A stretch of 64,000 bases of DNA from Moorella thermoacetica (GCF_001267405.1 NZ_CP012369.1:1328001-1392000), one strand, 5' to 3'; shown: positions 1 through 8,982, counted from the first letter of the stretch. The notes: a model not told the origin generated them from the sequence alone. A program made the numbers and translations.

Positions 1-1112
1 CTGGCAATCTGCCGGGCGAGTTTGATAATGGTGTCCCGGGGTACACCGGTGATGGCTTCCGCCCATTCCGGCGTTTTGGGAGTTTTATCTTCGCCCTGAC
101 CCAGGACATAGCTCTTGTAGGAGTTGCCGGGCGGGATACCAGGAGGCATATGCTCCTCGTCGAAACCCAGGCAGTACTTATCCAGGAAGGCCTGGTCATG
201 GAGATTTTCATTAATCATTACATAGGCCAGGGCGTCAATGAGGGCGTTATCCGTAGTCGGTCGAATGGGAATCCATTCGTCGGCCAGGGTCACGGCCGTG
301 TCGGTATAACGGGGATCGACAACAATTACCCGCGCCCCCTTCTCCTTGGCCAGGCGCAGGTAATAATGGCCGTTGGCCCCGCCCAGGCGAGTCTCGCCAG
401 GGTTATCGGCAAAGAGAACGATAAGTTTGGAGTTTAAAAGGTCATCGGGGCTGTTACCTTCTACCGTACCAAAGGTATATGGAGCGGCATAACTGAAACA
501 GGCCGAGCTATAGGTGTTGTAATACCCCAGGTATCCACCGAACATATTGAGGAAACATGGCAGGGCGCCACCAAAGGCCGGCGTAATCCAGGACTGGCTG
601 ACCTGGCCATAAACGCCGGTAGCATAATTGATATAGATCGCTTCGTTACCATAGTTGCTTTTGATTCGCTGTAGCTCTCTGGCAATAGTATCCAGAGCCT
701 CATCCCAGGAGATCCTTTCAAATTTGCCTTCTCCCCGTTTACCTACCCGCTTCATGGGGTATTTTAACCGGTCGGGGTGATAGAGGCGTTTCCTCTGGGA
801 ACGTCCCCTCAGGCAAGCGCGGACCTGGGGGAAATCGGGGCTGTCGTTTCCCTCCTGATCAGGGGAAAACCAGGTTACCACCCCGTCTTTAACATGGGCA
901 TACAGGGGACAGCGACCACCACAGTTATGCACGCAACTGGTGGGGATAATAGTTTCCCCGGTCGCACCGGTAGCACCGCTGGCGACGGCCCCGGCCTTTT
1001 TCTCCCACATCAATGTCGTCAGGGCTGCGACCCCACCGGCAGCAGCCGCGCTAAGGGTTAAAAACTTACGCCTGGAGATGGGCTTGAGCCACAGTTTGGT
1101 GTCCTCAGCCAT
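1..1112 (-). CDS. DMSO reductase-family molybdopterin oxidoreductase, catalytic subunit (3' end outside window)
   Basis: About 370 residues are visible and the frame is open to the window edge, so the C-terminal half is missing. The start ATG at 1112 follows a purine-rich RBS. The N-terminus has a twin-arginine signal (SRRKFL near residue 14) and an Ala-rich stretch, so export is expected. Next comes the 4Fe-4S motif of DmsA-type enzymes (CVHNCGGRC, then CLRGRSQR), followed by the start of the bis-MGD-binding domain (RISWDEALD, VVDPRYTDTA, EWIPIRPTTD). It is a paralogue of the full-length gene at 3210-5783 and is last in the visible operon. The substrate cannot be read; dimethylsulfoxide, selenate, polysulfide or arsenate are all possible for the family. 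Confidence 0.9.
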   Translation of the reverse strand, partial: MAEDTKLWLKPISRRKFLTLSAAAAGGVAALTTLMWEKKAGAVASGATGATGETIIPTSCVHNCGGRCPLYAHVKDGVVTWFSPDQEGNDSPDFPQVRACLRGRSQRKRLYHPDRLKYPMKRVGKRGEGKFERISWDEALDTIARELQRIKSNYGNEAIYINYATGVYGQVSQSWITPAFGGALPCFLNMFGGYLGYYNTYSSACFSYAAPYTFGTVEGNSPDDLLNSKLIVLFADNPGETRLGGANGHYYLRLAKEKGARVIVVDPRYTDTAVTLADEWIPIRPTTDNALIDALAYVMINENLHDQAFLDKYCLGFDEEHMPPGIPPGNSYKSYVLGQGEDKTPKTPEWAEAITGVPRDTIIKLARQIA

Positions 1113-1263
1113 ACTGCCTTTCCTCCTTTTTTAAACTGCGTTAACAATCACAGCGTAGGACCATATATTCTTTCAGCCACGCTTCTTTCCCTTTGGCCTG
1201 GGCACCAAAATTTCACCCCCCTTCTGTCCAACCGGAGAGGAGCCGCCTGTCCGGTCCTTAAAG

Positions 1264-2589
1264 TCAAATATCGGTTTCCGCATCAAATATTTCCGGGCGC
1301 GTCAGTTCGACCTTCAATTTCCGCAGGTAGCTACCATCCTGGCGTTTCTCCATTACGCTGGTCGAAATTCCCACCTCAATGTCGAGTCCCGCCAGCTCTT
1401 TAACCTTGCTGATATGAAATTCAAGGAAATGGTATTGCTTATTGAGGGTATACTGGTGGTAATTAATTTTCTTAAATACTTCCAGCACCCGGGGAATGTC
1501 GTCTCCAAATACCTTGGCCGATTTGTAGAAGTAATCCCGTGGTGAGAAATACAGGAAGGCATCTACTTTCTGCCCGTAGTTTTGCTGGTAAATCTGGCCG
1601 GTATTTTTATTTTCCAGGGAGCAATAGTGAATGCCCAGCTGCAACCCCTTCTCCAGGGCAAAGTCTATCAGCTCCAGGCAATCCAGCTCGCTCCCGGCTA
1701 CCGGCAGGCCCCCGCCGTACCAGTAATTGTAAAGCACCCGATAGGGTGGATTCTTGATTTTATACCCCCTTTCGTTATATATATCCACATTATTGAAAGG
1801 AAAGCAGAACTCCAGCAAATTTATGCCAAAAATGCCTAGGCGATCCAGTTCCAGTAATACTTCCTGCATAGGTTTCCTGGTACCGGGCAGGACGGGCATT
1901 TCCACCATCACCCGGGGAATATACTCCCTGGCTAAGGCAATATGCTCGTAGGTGCGCCGCCGCACCCCTTCCGGGTCATGCAGCCTGATGCTGAAGCGTA
2001 TCTCGTCCAGGCCAGTTCTTTGCAATTCCGCCAGCATCTCTTTGCCGGCCAGATCACCGGCCGTATAGAGGCGGGTATAAACGCCGGGAAATTTTTCTTT
2101 GGCGGCGCGGAAAAAAGCCAGGGTTTCTTCTGGATGAAGGAGAGGTTCGCCCCCCGTCAGAGCCACGTGTTTCATTTCCTGGCCGGTTCTTTGGAGATAC
2201 TCCAATTCTGCCAGGCAATCCCTCTGATTATGGGTGTAATACTCGTAGCCTTCCTGGTTCGGGTTAAAACAGAAAAAGCAGTGACGGTGGCACTGAAGGG
2301 AGATGAAAAAGGTCAGGCTCCCCACGCCCTTCTGGCAGGCCAGGCACGCCGGGGAAATACCGTTGATATACAGGCTCTTGGCGTCGTTGCGGACTACGAC
2401 GCCCTGCCGGCGCAAACCCTCTATTCGCTGCCGTGTCTCTTCCCGGTAATCCTCCCGGGCGACCGCTATGCCACTCCCCTGGATTTGCCGCATAAAATCC
2501 TCGTAGATCCTCGTGTACATCCCCGCGTACTTCGCCAGGTCGGGGTTTCTGATGCCCGCCAGCGTCTCCCTGCTGATCTCGATAAGCAC
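1264..2589 (-). CDS. Radical SAM protein inside the molybdoenzyme operon
   Basis: A 441-residue protein starting at GTG 2589 behind a GGGGG-type RBS. The radical SAM cluster motif CHRHCFFC (CxxxCxxC) lies near residue 104, preceded by an extra cysteine pair (CLACQKG). A glycine-rich SAM-binding motif follows (LTGGEPLLHP), then a TIM-barrel-like region and a C-terminal domain without an obvious SPASM cysteine cluster. It sits between the DmsB-like gene and the second catalytic subunit, spaced for cotranscription. Radical SAM proteins are not standard members of dms operons. A role in maturing the enzyme, its cofactor or a peptide is an inference from position only. Confidence 0.82.
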   Translation of the reverse strand: MLIEISRETLAGIRNPDLAKYAGMYTRIYEDFMRQIQGSGIAVAREDYREETRQRIEGLRRQGVVVRNDAKSLYINGISPACLACQKGVGSLTFFISLQCHRHCFFCFNPNQEGYEYYTHNQRDCLAELEYLQRTGQEMKHVALTGGEPLLHPEETLAFFRAAKEKFPGVYTRLYTAGDLAGKEMLAELQRTGLDEIRFSIRLHDPEGVRRRTYEHIALAREYIPRVMVEMPVLPGTRKPMQEVLLELDRLGIFGINLLEFCFPFNNVDIYNERGYKIKNPPYRVLYNYWYGGGLPVAGSELDCLELIDFALEKGLQLGIHYCSLENKNTGQIYQQNYGQKVDAFLYFSPRDYFYKSAKVFGDDIPRVLEVFKKINYHQYTLNKQYHFLEFHISKVKELAGLDIEVGISTSVMEKRQDGSYLRKLKVELTRPEIFDAETDI

Positions 2590-2648
2590 AGGCGTACCCC
2601 CTACTGATGGCTACCGGAACCCTGGGGTTGATAAAATTGCGGCCTAGC

Positions 2649-3197
2649 TTATTTCCTGGCCTCATCTGCCGGTTGAATGGTTATCGAGGGATGGGTTATG
2701 CTGGCGTCCGGCAGGCCCTTGACGTCCGCCGTGCCGCCGTATTTCCGGCGCAACTCCTCAATATCCCCGAAATCCAGGGCGCGCATCATGCAGGCGGCGA
2801 CGCAGGCTGGCTGCTCGCCTCTGTCGATTAAATCCGCGCAGAGGTTACATTTGCCCACCTTACCCTCGGAGGCGATATACTGCGGGGCACCGTAAGGGCA
2901 AGACCAGACGCAGTAGCGGCAACCGATGCATTTGTTCCGGTCCTGCATGACAATCCCGTCTTCCCTTTTATAGAGGGCGCCGGTAGGACAATTCCGGACA
3001 CAGGGTGCCTGGGCGCAGTGGTTACACCCCAGGGAGATGTGATAAAACCAGGGGTGTGGAAACTTGCCGCCCTCTACGGTATAGACCCGGCGAAAGAGCA
3101 CCCCCACCTCCAGGTTATTTTTATCTTTACAGGCTACCTGGCAGGTCTTACAGCCGATGCAGGCAGTCATGTCGTAGTAAAACCCCAGTTGAGCCAT
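2649..3197 (-). CDS. DmsB-like four-cluster ferredoxin subunit
   Basis: A 182-residue electron-transfer subunit with the NrfC/DmsB pattern of four cysteine groups: CIGCKTCQVAC near residue 13, CNHCAQAPCVRNCP, CIGCRYCVWSCP and CNLCADL...CVAAC. These should bind four 4Fe-4S clusters that pass electrons to or from the catalytic subunit encoded 12 nt upstream. There is no signal peptide of its own, as expected if it is co-exported with a Tat-carrying partner. No DmsC-type membrane anchor is seen in this window, so the quinone link is either downstream of the edge or absent. Confidence 0.92.
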   Translation of the reverse strand: MAQLGFYYDMTACIGCKTCQVACKDKNNLEVGVLFRRVYTVEGGKFPHPWFYHISLGCNHCAQAPCVRNCPTGALYKREDGIVMQDRNKCIGCRYCVWSCPYGAPQYIASEGKVGKCNLCADLIDRGEQPACVAACMMRALDFGDIEELRRKYGGTADVKGLPDASITHPSITIQPADEARK

Positions 3198-3209
3198 AAT
3201 CCCGCCTCC

Positions 3210-5783
3210 CTAAAAAACGATGCGCAGGGGCCACTTGTCATCAGGCGGCAAGGGCGCCCCAGTCCATTTTTCGACCTGAACATTACACGAGTTCCAGCCT
3301 GAGATACCCTGGCCCGTAGGGATGGCGCCGCAGAGGATATTATCGGCACCGGCTTTATCGATACCCGTCTTTTCGTCCATCTCCACCCAGGCGCCGTGGG
3401 GGCAGGCGACAACGCCTGGCATTATCCGCTCCGACAGATGTACCGGGCGCAGGGTCTTGCCGTGGCGGCTGGTGATCAGGATGGTGTCTCCCTCTTTAAT
3501 CCCCCGCCCCACGGCATCGACTGGATTCATCCAAGCGTGGTTGAGAAAGGCCTCTCGCAACCAGGGAATATTGTCAAAAACGGAGTGGGACCGCCGGAGA
3601 TAATGGGGCGTAATTAGCTGCAGGGGATAATCCCCTTTCACCTTTTTGGCCCAATCGGCAAAGGTGTCCTCATAACCCTCCCGGGGAGGGTTGTAAGTTG
3701 GTATGGGCCTGATTTGCGTCCAGCCCTTATCCTTCACCATCTTGGCCAGGGCCTGGGAATAAATCTCCAGTTTGCCGGTCGCCGTCTTTAAGGGGTGACC
3801 CTGGGGGTCCTCCCGGAAGTCCTTCAGGGCGATAAAGCCCAGCTTGTCCCCGGGTTTCCGAGGTACCTGGTAAATACCTTTCTCCTGGAATTCCTGCAAA
3901 GTTATCCGGCCCTGCTGGGGCGCGCCCTGGACGCCCCAGGCGGCGATGTCCGCTGCCGTAATGGTCAAAAGCTTCTCAAAGCCGGAACCGTCCTCCTTCA
4001 TTACCTTTGCCCCGGCCAGCTGGTTGAAGAGTTGCTGTTTGGGGGATATTGGGTAAGCCTGCCGGGGGTCAAGGCCCAGCCTCTTGGCCAACTCAATGGC
4101 GATCCACTGATCGTCCCGGGCTTCATAAAGGGGTTCGGTTATCCGGGTGTAATAGATCAAGATCTCCCGGTTGCCGGTAAGGAGTCCTCCTTCCCGTTCC
4201 CACTCAGTAGTCACCGGGAGAACGACGTCAGCATATCTGGAGTTTGTTGTTAAAAACTGGGAATGGGAAACGACAAACTCCACCTTGCGATGGGCCTCAA
4301 TACCTTTGGTCATCCCGTCCCGGGTCTGCAGGGTGGCGCCGCCGCCGTGGTAAATCATCTGGATATTGATCTCCCGGATATCGTTATAACCGGCGGTGTA
4401 TTTACCTTTGAGAATTGCATCCCAAATCTCGCTGTCATTGATGCTGTCGGCAACCGGGTTTTTAATGCTGGGCAAACCGTTGCTGCCGGGGACAACTAGG
4501 GGCGGCCCGCCGTTACTGGCGCTCTGATGGCAGCTGACGCCCGTCATTCGGCCCGGCTGGCCGATGTGGCCCGTCATACAACCCAGGGTCATGAACATCT
4601 GCGGCCAAGAATCACTATTATGGACCCTGGCTGGCGCCCAGCCGGTAAGAAGGGCGACCCTTTTAGTAGTGGCGATTTCCCGCGCCAGGCTGCGAATCTT
4701 CTCGGGGTCTACGCCGCAGATCTCCGCCGCCCACTCCGGCGTCTTGGGTACACCGTCATAGGTCCCCAGGACATAATCTTTAAAATTCTCTTTGGGGTCC
4801 GCCCCTGCCGGCATGTGGTCGGCATCGAAACCAATGGTACAGCGGTTAAGAAAATCCCAGTCGATTAACGGGTTGGTGACCGGGTCGTCTTCTTTAATCA
4901 GGGTATAGGCCATACCCAGGAGCATGGCGTGGTCGGTGGCCGGCCGGATGGGGATCCACTCCCCTCCCAGGACCCTGGCTGCTTCGGTGTAGATAGGGTC
5001 GATAAAAATGAATTTAGCTCCGGCCTTTTTGGCCTGCAGGTAATTATAGGTAGGGTTGCCCAGGCTGCTCCAAGCCGGGTTGGCTCCCCAGAGGACAATG
5101 AGCTGCGAATTCCGCAAATCAAAGCGGTCGTTGTGGCTGAATTTATAATAACCATCCGCCAGACCGATGATGTCACCGGCGTAACGCCAGGAACCCCACG
5201 AGGTAGTACCCCAGTGGGATACATAGCCGCCGTAGAGGGCCAGGATATTACTAATTTCATTGCCGCCGCCGACAAAAATAGCCCTGTTACCGTATTTCTC
5301 CTTGATCCGTTTTATCTCGCTGGCTACAATGTCCAGGGCCTCTTCCCAGGAAATACGCACCCATTCGTCCCGGCCCCGGAGTTCCTTATTGCCGCCGCCA
5401 GGTTTCCAGTGCTTACGCTTCATGGGATACTTCAACCGGTCGACGCCAAAGGCCTGCTTGCGCTGGGAACGACCCCGGGCGCAGCCCCGCTGCTGGGGGT
5501 AATCAGGGGTGTCGGGATGGGTATCGTCGGTCTTTTGCCGCACTACCACCCCGTCAACTACATAGGCTTTATTCAGGCAGCGGCCGCCGCAGTTATGCCA
5601 GCAGGCGGCGGTAAGCCACTGCCCCTCCTTACTCGCCAGTTTGGCCGCCTGTGCCTTGGAGACTCGGGTGAGCCCGTTGGTGCAACCCGACAGGGTAAGG
5701 GCTGCCGAGGCAACGGCCGTCGATTTCAGGAAAGCCCTGCGGGTCATTTTGTATTCCATGGCTTTTTCGATGAGATTACTCAT
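3210..5783 (-). CDS. DMSO reductase-family molybdopterin oxidoreductase, catalytic subunit
   Basis: 857 residues, the full length expected for the DmsA family. The start at 5783 follows GGAGGTGAGG. A Tat signal (TRRAFLKS near residue 14) runs into a hydrophobic stretch ending in SGC. The N-terminal 4Fe-4S motif is CWHNCGGRC...CARGRSQR. The molybdopterin domains follow (EWIPIRPATDHAML, LTGWAPARVHNS) and a C-terminal dinucleotide-binding domain near residue 720 to the end. It is preceded by a TorD-type chaperone gene and followed by the DmsB-like subunit, so the complex is probably a periplasm-facing respiratory reductase or oxidase. The substrate is not determinable from the sequence. Confidence 0.93.
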   Translation of the reverse strand: MSNLIEKAMEYKMTRRAFLKSTAVASAALTLSGCTNGLTRVSKAQAAKLASKEGQWLTAACWHNCGGRCLNKAYVVDGVVVRQKTDDTHPDTPDYPQQRGCARGRSQRKQAFGVDRLKYPMKRKHWKPGGGNKELRGRDEWVRISWEEALDIVASEIKRIKEKYGNRAIFVGGGNEISNILALYGGYVSHWGTTSWGSWRYAGDIIGLADGYYKFSHNDRFDLRNSQLIVLWGANPAWSSLGNPTYNYLQAKKAGAKFIFIDPIYTEAARVLGGEWIPIRPATDHAMLLGMAYTLIKEDDPVTNPLIDWDFLNRCTIGFDADHMPAGADPKENFKDYVLGTYDGVPKTPEWAAEICGVDPEKIRSLAREIATTKRVALLTGWAPARVHNSDSWPQMFMTLGCMTGHIGQPGRMTGVSCHQSASNGGPPLVVPGSNGLPSIKNPVADSINDSEIWDAILKGKYTAGYNDIREINIQMIYHGGGATLQTRDGMTKGIEAHRKVEFVVSHSQFLTTNSRYADVVLPVTTEWEREGGLLTGNREILIYYTRITEPLYEARDDQWIAIELAKRLGLDPRQAYPISPKQQLFNQLAGAKVMKEDGSGFEKLLTITAADIAAWGVQGAPQQGRITLQEFQEKGIYQVPRKPGDKLGFIALKDFREDPQGHPLKTATGKLEIYSQALAKMVKDKGWTQIRPIPTYNPPREGYEDTFADWAKKVKGDYPLQLITPHYLRRSHSVFDNIPWLREAFLNHAWMNPVDAVGRGIKEGDTILITSRHGKTLRPVHLSERIMPGVVACPHGAWVEMDEKTGIDKAGADNILCGAIPTGQGISGWNSCNVQVEKWTGAPLPPDDKWPLRIVF

Positions 5784-5834
5784 GTTTCCCTCACCTCCGG
5801 TAAAGTCCCTCGAAGCTTACCTTGTTACGCCCTC

Positions 5835-6545
5835 TCAGGCAATCGCCTGCAAAATTTCTGCAATGGCCTGCCGGTCCAGGTAGATAAATCCCTTCAGCAG
5901 GCTGGCCATTCCCTGGTAAAAATCAGTAGACGAGCTATGCATTACATCCCCGGCAAAACGGGGCACCCATTTCAGGAGGTGATCAGCCATAAATACCTCC
6001 TGGTCTTTAAGTATTGCTTCAGCTCCCGCAGTATCCCTGACGGCCACCTTCCCCGCCACCATTTCGCTCAACCTGAACATGAATTCCAGTTCCATCCCCA
6101 GGTGGTCATCGGCCTCCTGGTGATAGTTCCTGGGGATAAAGCCATACCTAAGATAGATGCGCCTGACGGCCAGGGTTTCTTCCTGGAAAAGTAGGCGCTC
6201 GTCGTTTAGATAGGCCGATTCCCACGGTGGTGCCGGGAGTTGGTAGGGACCGACAAACATACGGGTATAATCCCACCGTAGCCTCTCCAGTTCTTCACCC
6301 CGGGCGTCCGCCGCCAGGGAGGTATACCTCTCCAGGTATTTATTTACCTGGTCCACCCCGGCCCCGATTTCCTGGTTATCTTCGGCAAAAGGAAACGAAA
6401 GGATTACTTCATCCCGCTCCAGGAGGTCGATAAACTCCCGGGAAGGCTCCTGGATAAAGGTGTTGCGCAATAAGTTATAAGCAAACTTCCTCGCCTCGCA
6501 TAGAATCTGAATGCCTTCCCACTTCATTGCCTCGTCGTTGGTCAT
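5835..6545 (-). CDS. TorD/DmsD-family molybdoenzyme chaperone
   Basis: 236 residues, first gene of the minus-strand molybdoenzyme operon. The family signature is visible around residues 90-120 (RWDYTRMFVGP, LPAPPWESAYL) and in the EADDHLGMELEFM segment. TorD-family proteins hold the apo-catalytic subunit in the cytoplasm, bind its Tat signal and assist Mo-bis-MGD insertion before export. Its place directly ahead of a Tat-bearing catalytic subunit matches this role. The start ATG at 6545 is preceded by GGAGGGCGGCCC on the minus strand. Confidence 0.9.
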   Translation of the reverse strand: MTNDEAMKWEGIQILCEARKFAYNLLRNTFIQEPSREFIDLLERDEVILSFPFAEDNQEIGAGVDQVNKYLERYTSLAADARGEELERLRWDYTRMFVGPYQLPAPPWESAYLNDERLLFQEETLAVRRIYLRYGFIPRNYHQEADDHLGMELEFMFRLSEMVAGKVAVRDTAGAEAILKDQEVFMADHLLKWVPRFAGDVMHSSSTDFYQGMASLLKGFIYLDRQAIAEILQAIA

Positions 6546-6685
6546 GGGCCGCCCTCCTTTCGCGCTTTTTAACTGTACTAACGTTCACATGTTTAAAAAG
6601 AACTTTACTTAGTTCGTGCATGCAAGTATTTCAACGTGCCTGGCTTCCTCCCCTTTGTCGCCCACCTCAAATCTGGCCGTCCTCA

Positions 6686-6705
6686 TTTTGTACTGATATA
6701 CAAAA
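6686..6705. promoter_or_regulatory. Operator-like inverted repeat upstream of the torD-dms operon
   Basis: A perfect 7-6-7 dyad (TTTTGTA, six bases, TACAAAA) lies about 140 bp upstream of the torD start. It sits in the 303-bp divergent region 6546-6848, which otherwise holds only the cotJA promoter side. It could be the binding site of a regulator of either unit. No regulator gene is adjacent, and the assignment is from symmetry alone. Confidence 0.35.
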
Positions 6706-6809
6706 GTACCGGACCTGGCTAACTGGCCGGAACCGGCTGAAGTTATAAAAAAATCTTAGATACTTATGGTAATAACCTAGTTTTTGGTAAACCATCCTCC
6801 GGCAACCAT

Positions 6810-6817
6810 CATAATAT
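6810..6817 (+). promoter_or_regulatory. Possible sporulation sigma -10 element for cotJABC
   Basis: CATAATAT matches the CATANNNT -10 shape of sigma-E/sigma-K promoters and lies about 30 bp upstream of the cotJA start. cotJ operons are mother-cell expressed in known Bacillus and Clostridium species. The -35 side is not convincing, so this is tentative. Confidence 0.35.
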
Positions 6818-6848
6818 AAATTAGACATTTTTAGGGGGGAGGCCCATT

Positions 6849-7055
6849 ATGACTGCCGACCAGCAGGGCAACCGGGGAATCACCGTGCGGCCAAAGGATG
6901 ATAAGGTGGAAAAACAAGCCTTTGCCTATCAGCTGGCCCGGGCCTATGTGCCCTGGCAGCGTTTTACCAACCGCTGGGAGCCGATGGAAGGCCTGACCCG
7001 GGGGACAATTTTCCCCGAACTCTACCAGCCCTACCAGCCCCGGCGGACACCTTAA
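6849..7055 (+). CDS. cotJA: Spore coat-associated protein CotJA
   Basis: 68 residues with the compact CotJA signature: LARAYVPWQ near residue 29, then GLTRGTIFPEL and PYQP near the end. The start is set by a strong GGGGGGAGG RBS. It is first in a three-gene operon with cotJB (23 bp on) and cotJC. CotJ proteins are mother-cell-made components of the inner coat. CotJA itself has no enzymatic motif and probably acts as a small structural partner of CotJC. Confidence 0.92.
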   Translation: MTADQQGNRGITVRPKDDKVEKQAFAYQLARAYVPWQRFTNRWEPMEGLTRGTIFPELYQPYQPRRTP

Positions 7056-7078
7056 AACAACCAGGCGGAGGGAAAACC

Positions 7079-7336
7079 ATGGATCCTAAGCGCTTAAATC
7101 TACTTAAGAAGGTTATGGCCCTGGAGTTTACCTGCGTCGATTTTAACCTGTACCTGGATACCCATCCCGAGGATTACCGGGCCCTAGCTGAATATAACGC
7201 TGCCAGCGAGGCGCTGGCAGCAGCTAAAAAAGAATATGAAGCCCTCTATGGCCCCCTGACCAATTACGGCCATTCGCCCAGTCCCCAGGCCTGGCGCTGG
7301 ATCGAAGAACCCTGGCCCTGGGAAACAACCTTTTAG
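7079..7336 (+). CDS. cotJB: Spore coat protein CotJB
   Basis: 85 residues, almost entirely the CotJB domain: a helical N-terminal part (ALEFTCVDFNLYLDTHP, with the DYRAL segment) and a Trp-rich C-terminus (WRWIEEPWPWE). It lies between cotJA and cotJC with short spacers (23 and 15 bp), as in known spore-formers. No membrane or catalytic feature is visible. Confidence 0.93.
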   Translation: MDPKRLNLLKKVMALEFTCVDFNLYLDTHPEDYRALAEYNAASEALAAAKKEYEALYGPLTNYGHSPSPQAWRWIEEPWPWETTF

Positions 7337-7351
7337 GCGGAGGGATTATAG

Positions 7352-7924
7352 ATGTGGATTTATGAAAAGAAGCTGGAATACCCTGTACGCGTCGGCGGCC
7401 CCAACCCCCGCCTAGCTAAGGAAATAATCACCCAGTACGGCGGGCCGGATGGGGAATTGGCCGCTTCCCTGCGCTACCTCACCCAGCGCTACACCATGCC
7501 CATCCCTCAAGCCAAAGGAGTACTCACGGACATCGGCACGGAAGAGCTGGCCCACATGGAGATTGTCGCCACCCTGGTCTATAACCTGATTAAGGACGCT
7601 TCTATCGAGGAAATAAAAAGAGCTGGCCTGGACGACTACTATGCCGACCACGACCGCGCCCTCTACTTCGTCAACGCCGCCGGCGCCCCCTGGACGGCCA
7701 CCTACATCCAGTCTAAGGGCGACCCTGTCACCGACCTGCATGAAGATATGGCCGCCGAACAAAAGGCCCGCTCCACCTATGAATACCTGATCCAGCTCTC
7801 CGATGACCCCGATGTCAGCGATACCTTAAAATTCTTACGCGAAAGGGAAGTCGTCCATTTCCAGCGCTTCGGCGAGACGTTAAACCTTGTATACGATTAC
7901 CTGGAGCGTAAAAAGTATTATTAA
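7352..7924 (+). CDS. cotJC: Spore coat protein CotJC, manganese-catalase family
   Basis: 190 residues of the ferritin-like manganese catalase fold. Carboxylate/histidine ligands are visible in helices (GELAASLRYL near residue 29, GTEELAHMEIV near residue 63, HEDMAAEQKARSTYEYL, LREREVVHFQRF). CotJC proteins sit in the spore coat and some have catalase activity. The RBS GGCGGAGGG lies just upstream and the gene closes the cotJ operon. After the stop, 7956-7992 can form a long imperfect stem (AGGAGCGC/GCGCTCCT) without a clear U-tract. Confidence 0.94.
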   Translation: MWIYEKKLEYPVRVGGPNPRLAKEIITQYGGPDGELAASLRYLTQRYTMPIPQAKGVLTDIGTEELAHMEIVATLVYNLIKDASIEEIKRAGLDDYYADHDRALYFVNAAGAPWTATYIQSKGDPVTDLHEDMAAEQKARSTYEYLIQLSDDPDVSDTLKFLREREVVHFQRFGETLNLVYDYLERKKYY

Positions 7925-8120
7925 GCGGGGCACCTCGTTTATCCTGTCTTCAGGAAGGAGCGCGCCGGCATAGGCCGTAGCGTGGCGCTCCTACTGTCCA
8001 GTTTGCCTGGTCCCTGGAATCAGGAAGACCTGCGCTGGCAGACCTTCCTTTGTAATCCTTGTCCCGTATATATGGCCGCCAGGTCCTGGCCGGAGCCAGA
8101 GCCCTGTGGCGAAAAAAATG

Positions 8121-8142
8121 CCCGGCAGGGTTCCCTGCCGGG
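8121..8142 (-). terminator. Intrinsic terminator of the HEPN/MNT operon
   Basis: A perfect 10-bp stem (CCCGGCAGGG, TT, CCCTGCCGGG) is followed on the minus strand by a run of seven T. It lies 40 bp beyond the stop of the HEPN gene and is well formed for a minus-strand terminator. It may also slow plus-strand transcription leaving cotJC. Confidence 0.85.
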
Positions 8143-8182
8143 TGCTTTGCTGCAATTCATTTACTTTCTCCAGCTCGATAGA

Positions 8183-8590
8183 TCAACCAGGACTGCGAAT
8201 CTCTTTAACCACAAGAGTTTCAATCTGATGGACAAGAGATTTTACTTCATCAAACCAGGGAGCAACAATATCGGCTTCAAATTTAACCAGGTCGGCATAA
8301 TCAGCTTTCTGGCGGGCATCAAACAGCCTGTTATATAATGTTCCGGCCGAAGGGTTAACCAAACCAGCTTTAACGATCTTCTGGTGGAAAAGTGAACGGA
8401 TACCTGAATGTTTGGCTGACGAGTAACCCTTGGCAAGGAGAATGGCAGAAACGGCGTAGAAACAGGCATAATATAACCGGTTAACGGAAGTACGTATATG
8501 GCCTTCCGAAAAAAGCAATTCCGCCTCGGCTATAGCTTCTTTAGCGCGTTCCATCCTGTATAGGATTAACTGTTTAATTTCTTCTTTCAC
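8183..8590 (-). CDS. HEPN-domain protein, toxin-like partner of an MNT nucleotidyltransferase
   Basis: 135 residues forming a single HEPN helical domain. The hallmark NRLYYACFYAVSAILL lies near residue 38, then KHSGIRSLFHQKIVK near residue 68. HEPN/MNT pairs are a known toxin-antitoxin class in which HEPN is an RNase-type toxin and MNT neutralises it, in characterised cases by adenylylation. I do not see a clean Rx4-6H catalytic motif, so RNase activity is uncertain. It overlaps the MNT gene by 4 nt and is followed by a strong terminator. Confidence 0.88.
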   Translation of the reverse strand: MKEEIKQLILYRMERAKEAIAEAELLFSEGHIRTSVNRLYYACFYAVSAILLAKGYSSAKHSGIRSLFHQKIVKAGLVNPSAGTLYNRLFDARQKADYADLVKFEADIVAPWFDEVKSLVHQIETLVVKEIRSPG

Positions 8591-8982
8591 AGAACTATCC
8601 CCTCACGTTTTACGTTCTGGGTGAAAGGCATGGCCTGGTATAGAGGGGAATTCCACTCCTGTTCGCTAAAAACCGCTATAGATAAAGCTACTCCTGTCTC
8701 TAACTCCAGCGGATAAAGTTTCTCGCGGATCGCATCTTCCAGGTGCCAATTAGCAAGTCCTTTCGTAAGGATTAATACGTCATAGTCTGAATCGGGTTCA
8801 GCATCCCCACGAGCCCTGGAGCCATATAGTATTACTGTGGCCCCGGGAACAACTTCGCGAATAAGATCACGGCAGCGTTCTAATAAGCGTTGTTCCTCAT
8901 CGCCTGGGTTGTGGCGAATGACTCGGTAGCTTGTCGGGTTGCTCTTGTCCTCAACGGCCACGTTAGTAATCACCCCTGCCAC
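8587..8982 (-). CDS. MNT-type nucleotidyltransferase, antitoxin-like
   Basis: Up to 131 residues with the MNT motif GSRARGDAEPDSDYD near residue 55, including the metal-binding aspartates. The longest ORF begins at GTG 8982, but a TATAAT hexamer lies only a few bases upstream. The GTG at 8961, preceded by AGGGG, is therefore a better start. The 4-nt overlap with the downstream HEPN gene shows a coupled two-gene operon. The expected role is a Mn/Mg-dependent nucleotidyl transferase that neutralises the HEPN partner. Confidence 0.88.
   Translation of the reverse strand: MAGVITNVAVEDKSNPTSYRVIRHNPGDEEQRLLERCRDLIREVVPGATVILYGSRARGDAEPDSDYDVLILTKGLANWHLEDAIREKLYPLELETGVALSIAVFSEQEWNSPLYQAMPFTQNVKREGIVL

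Noticed and set aside
4929-6194. Plus-strand 421-codon ORF opposite the DmsA and TorD genes
   Set aside because: It is the antisense of two strongly recognisable genes, has no family motif of its own and no RBS; a typical high-GC shadow.
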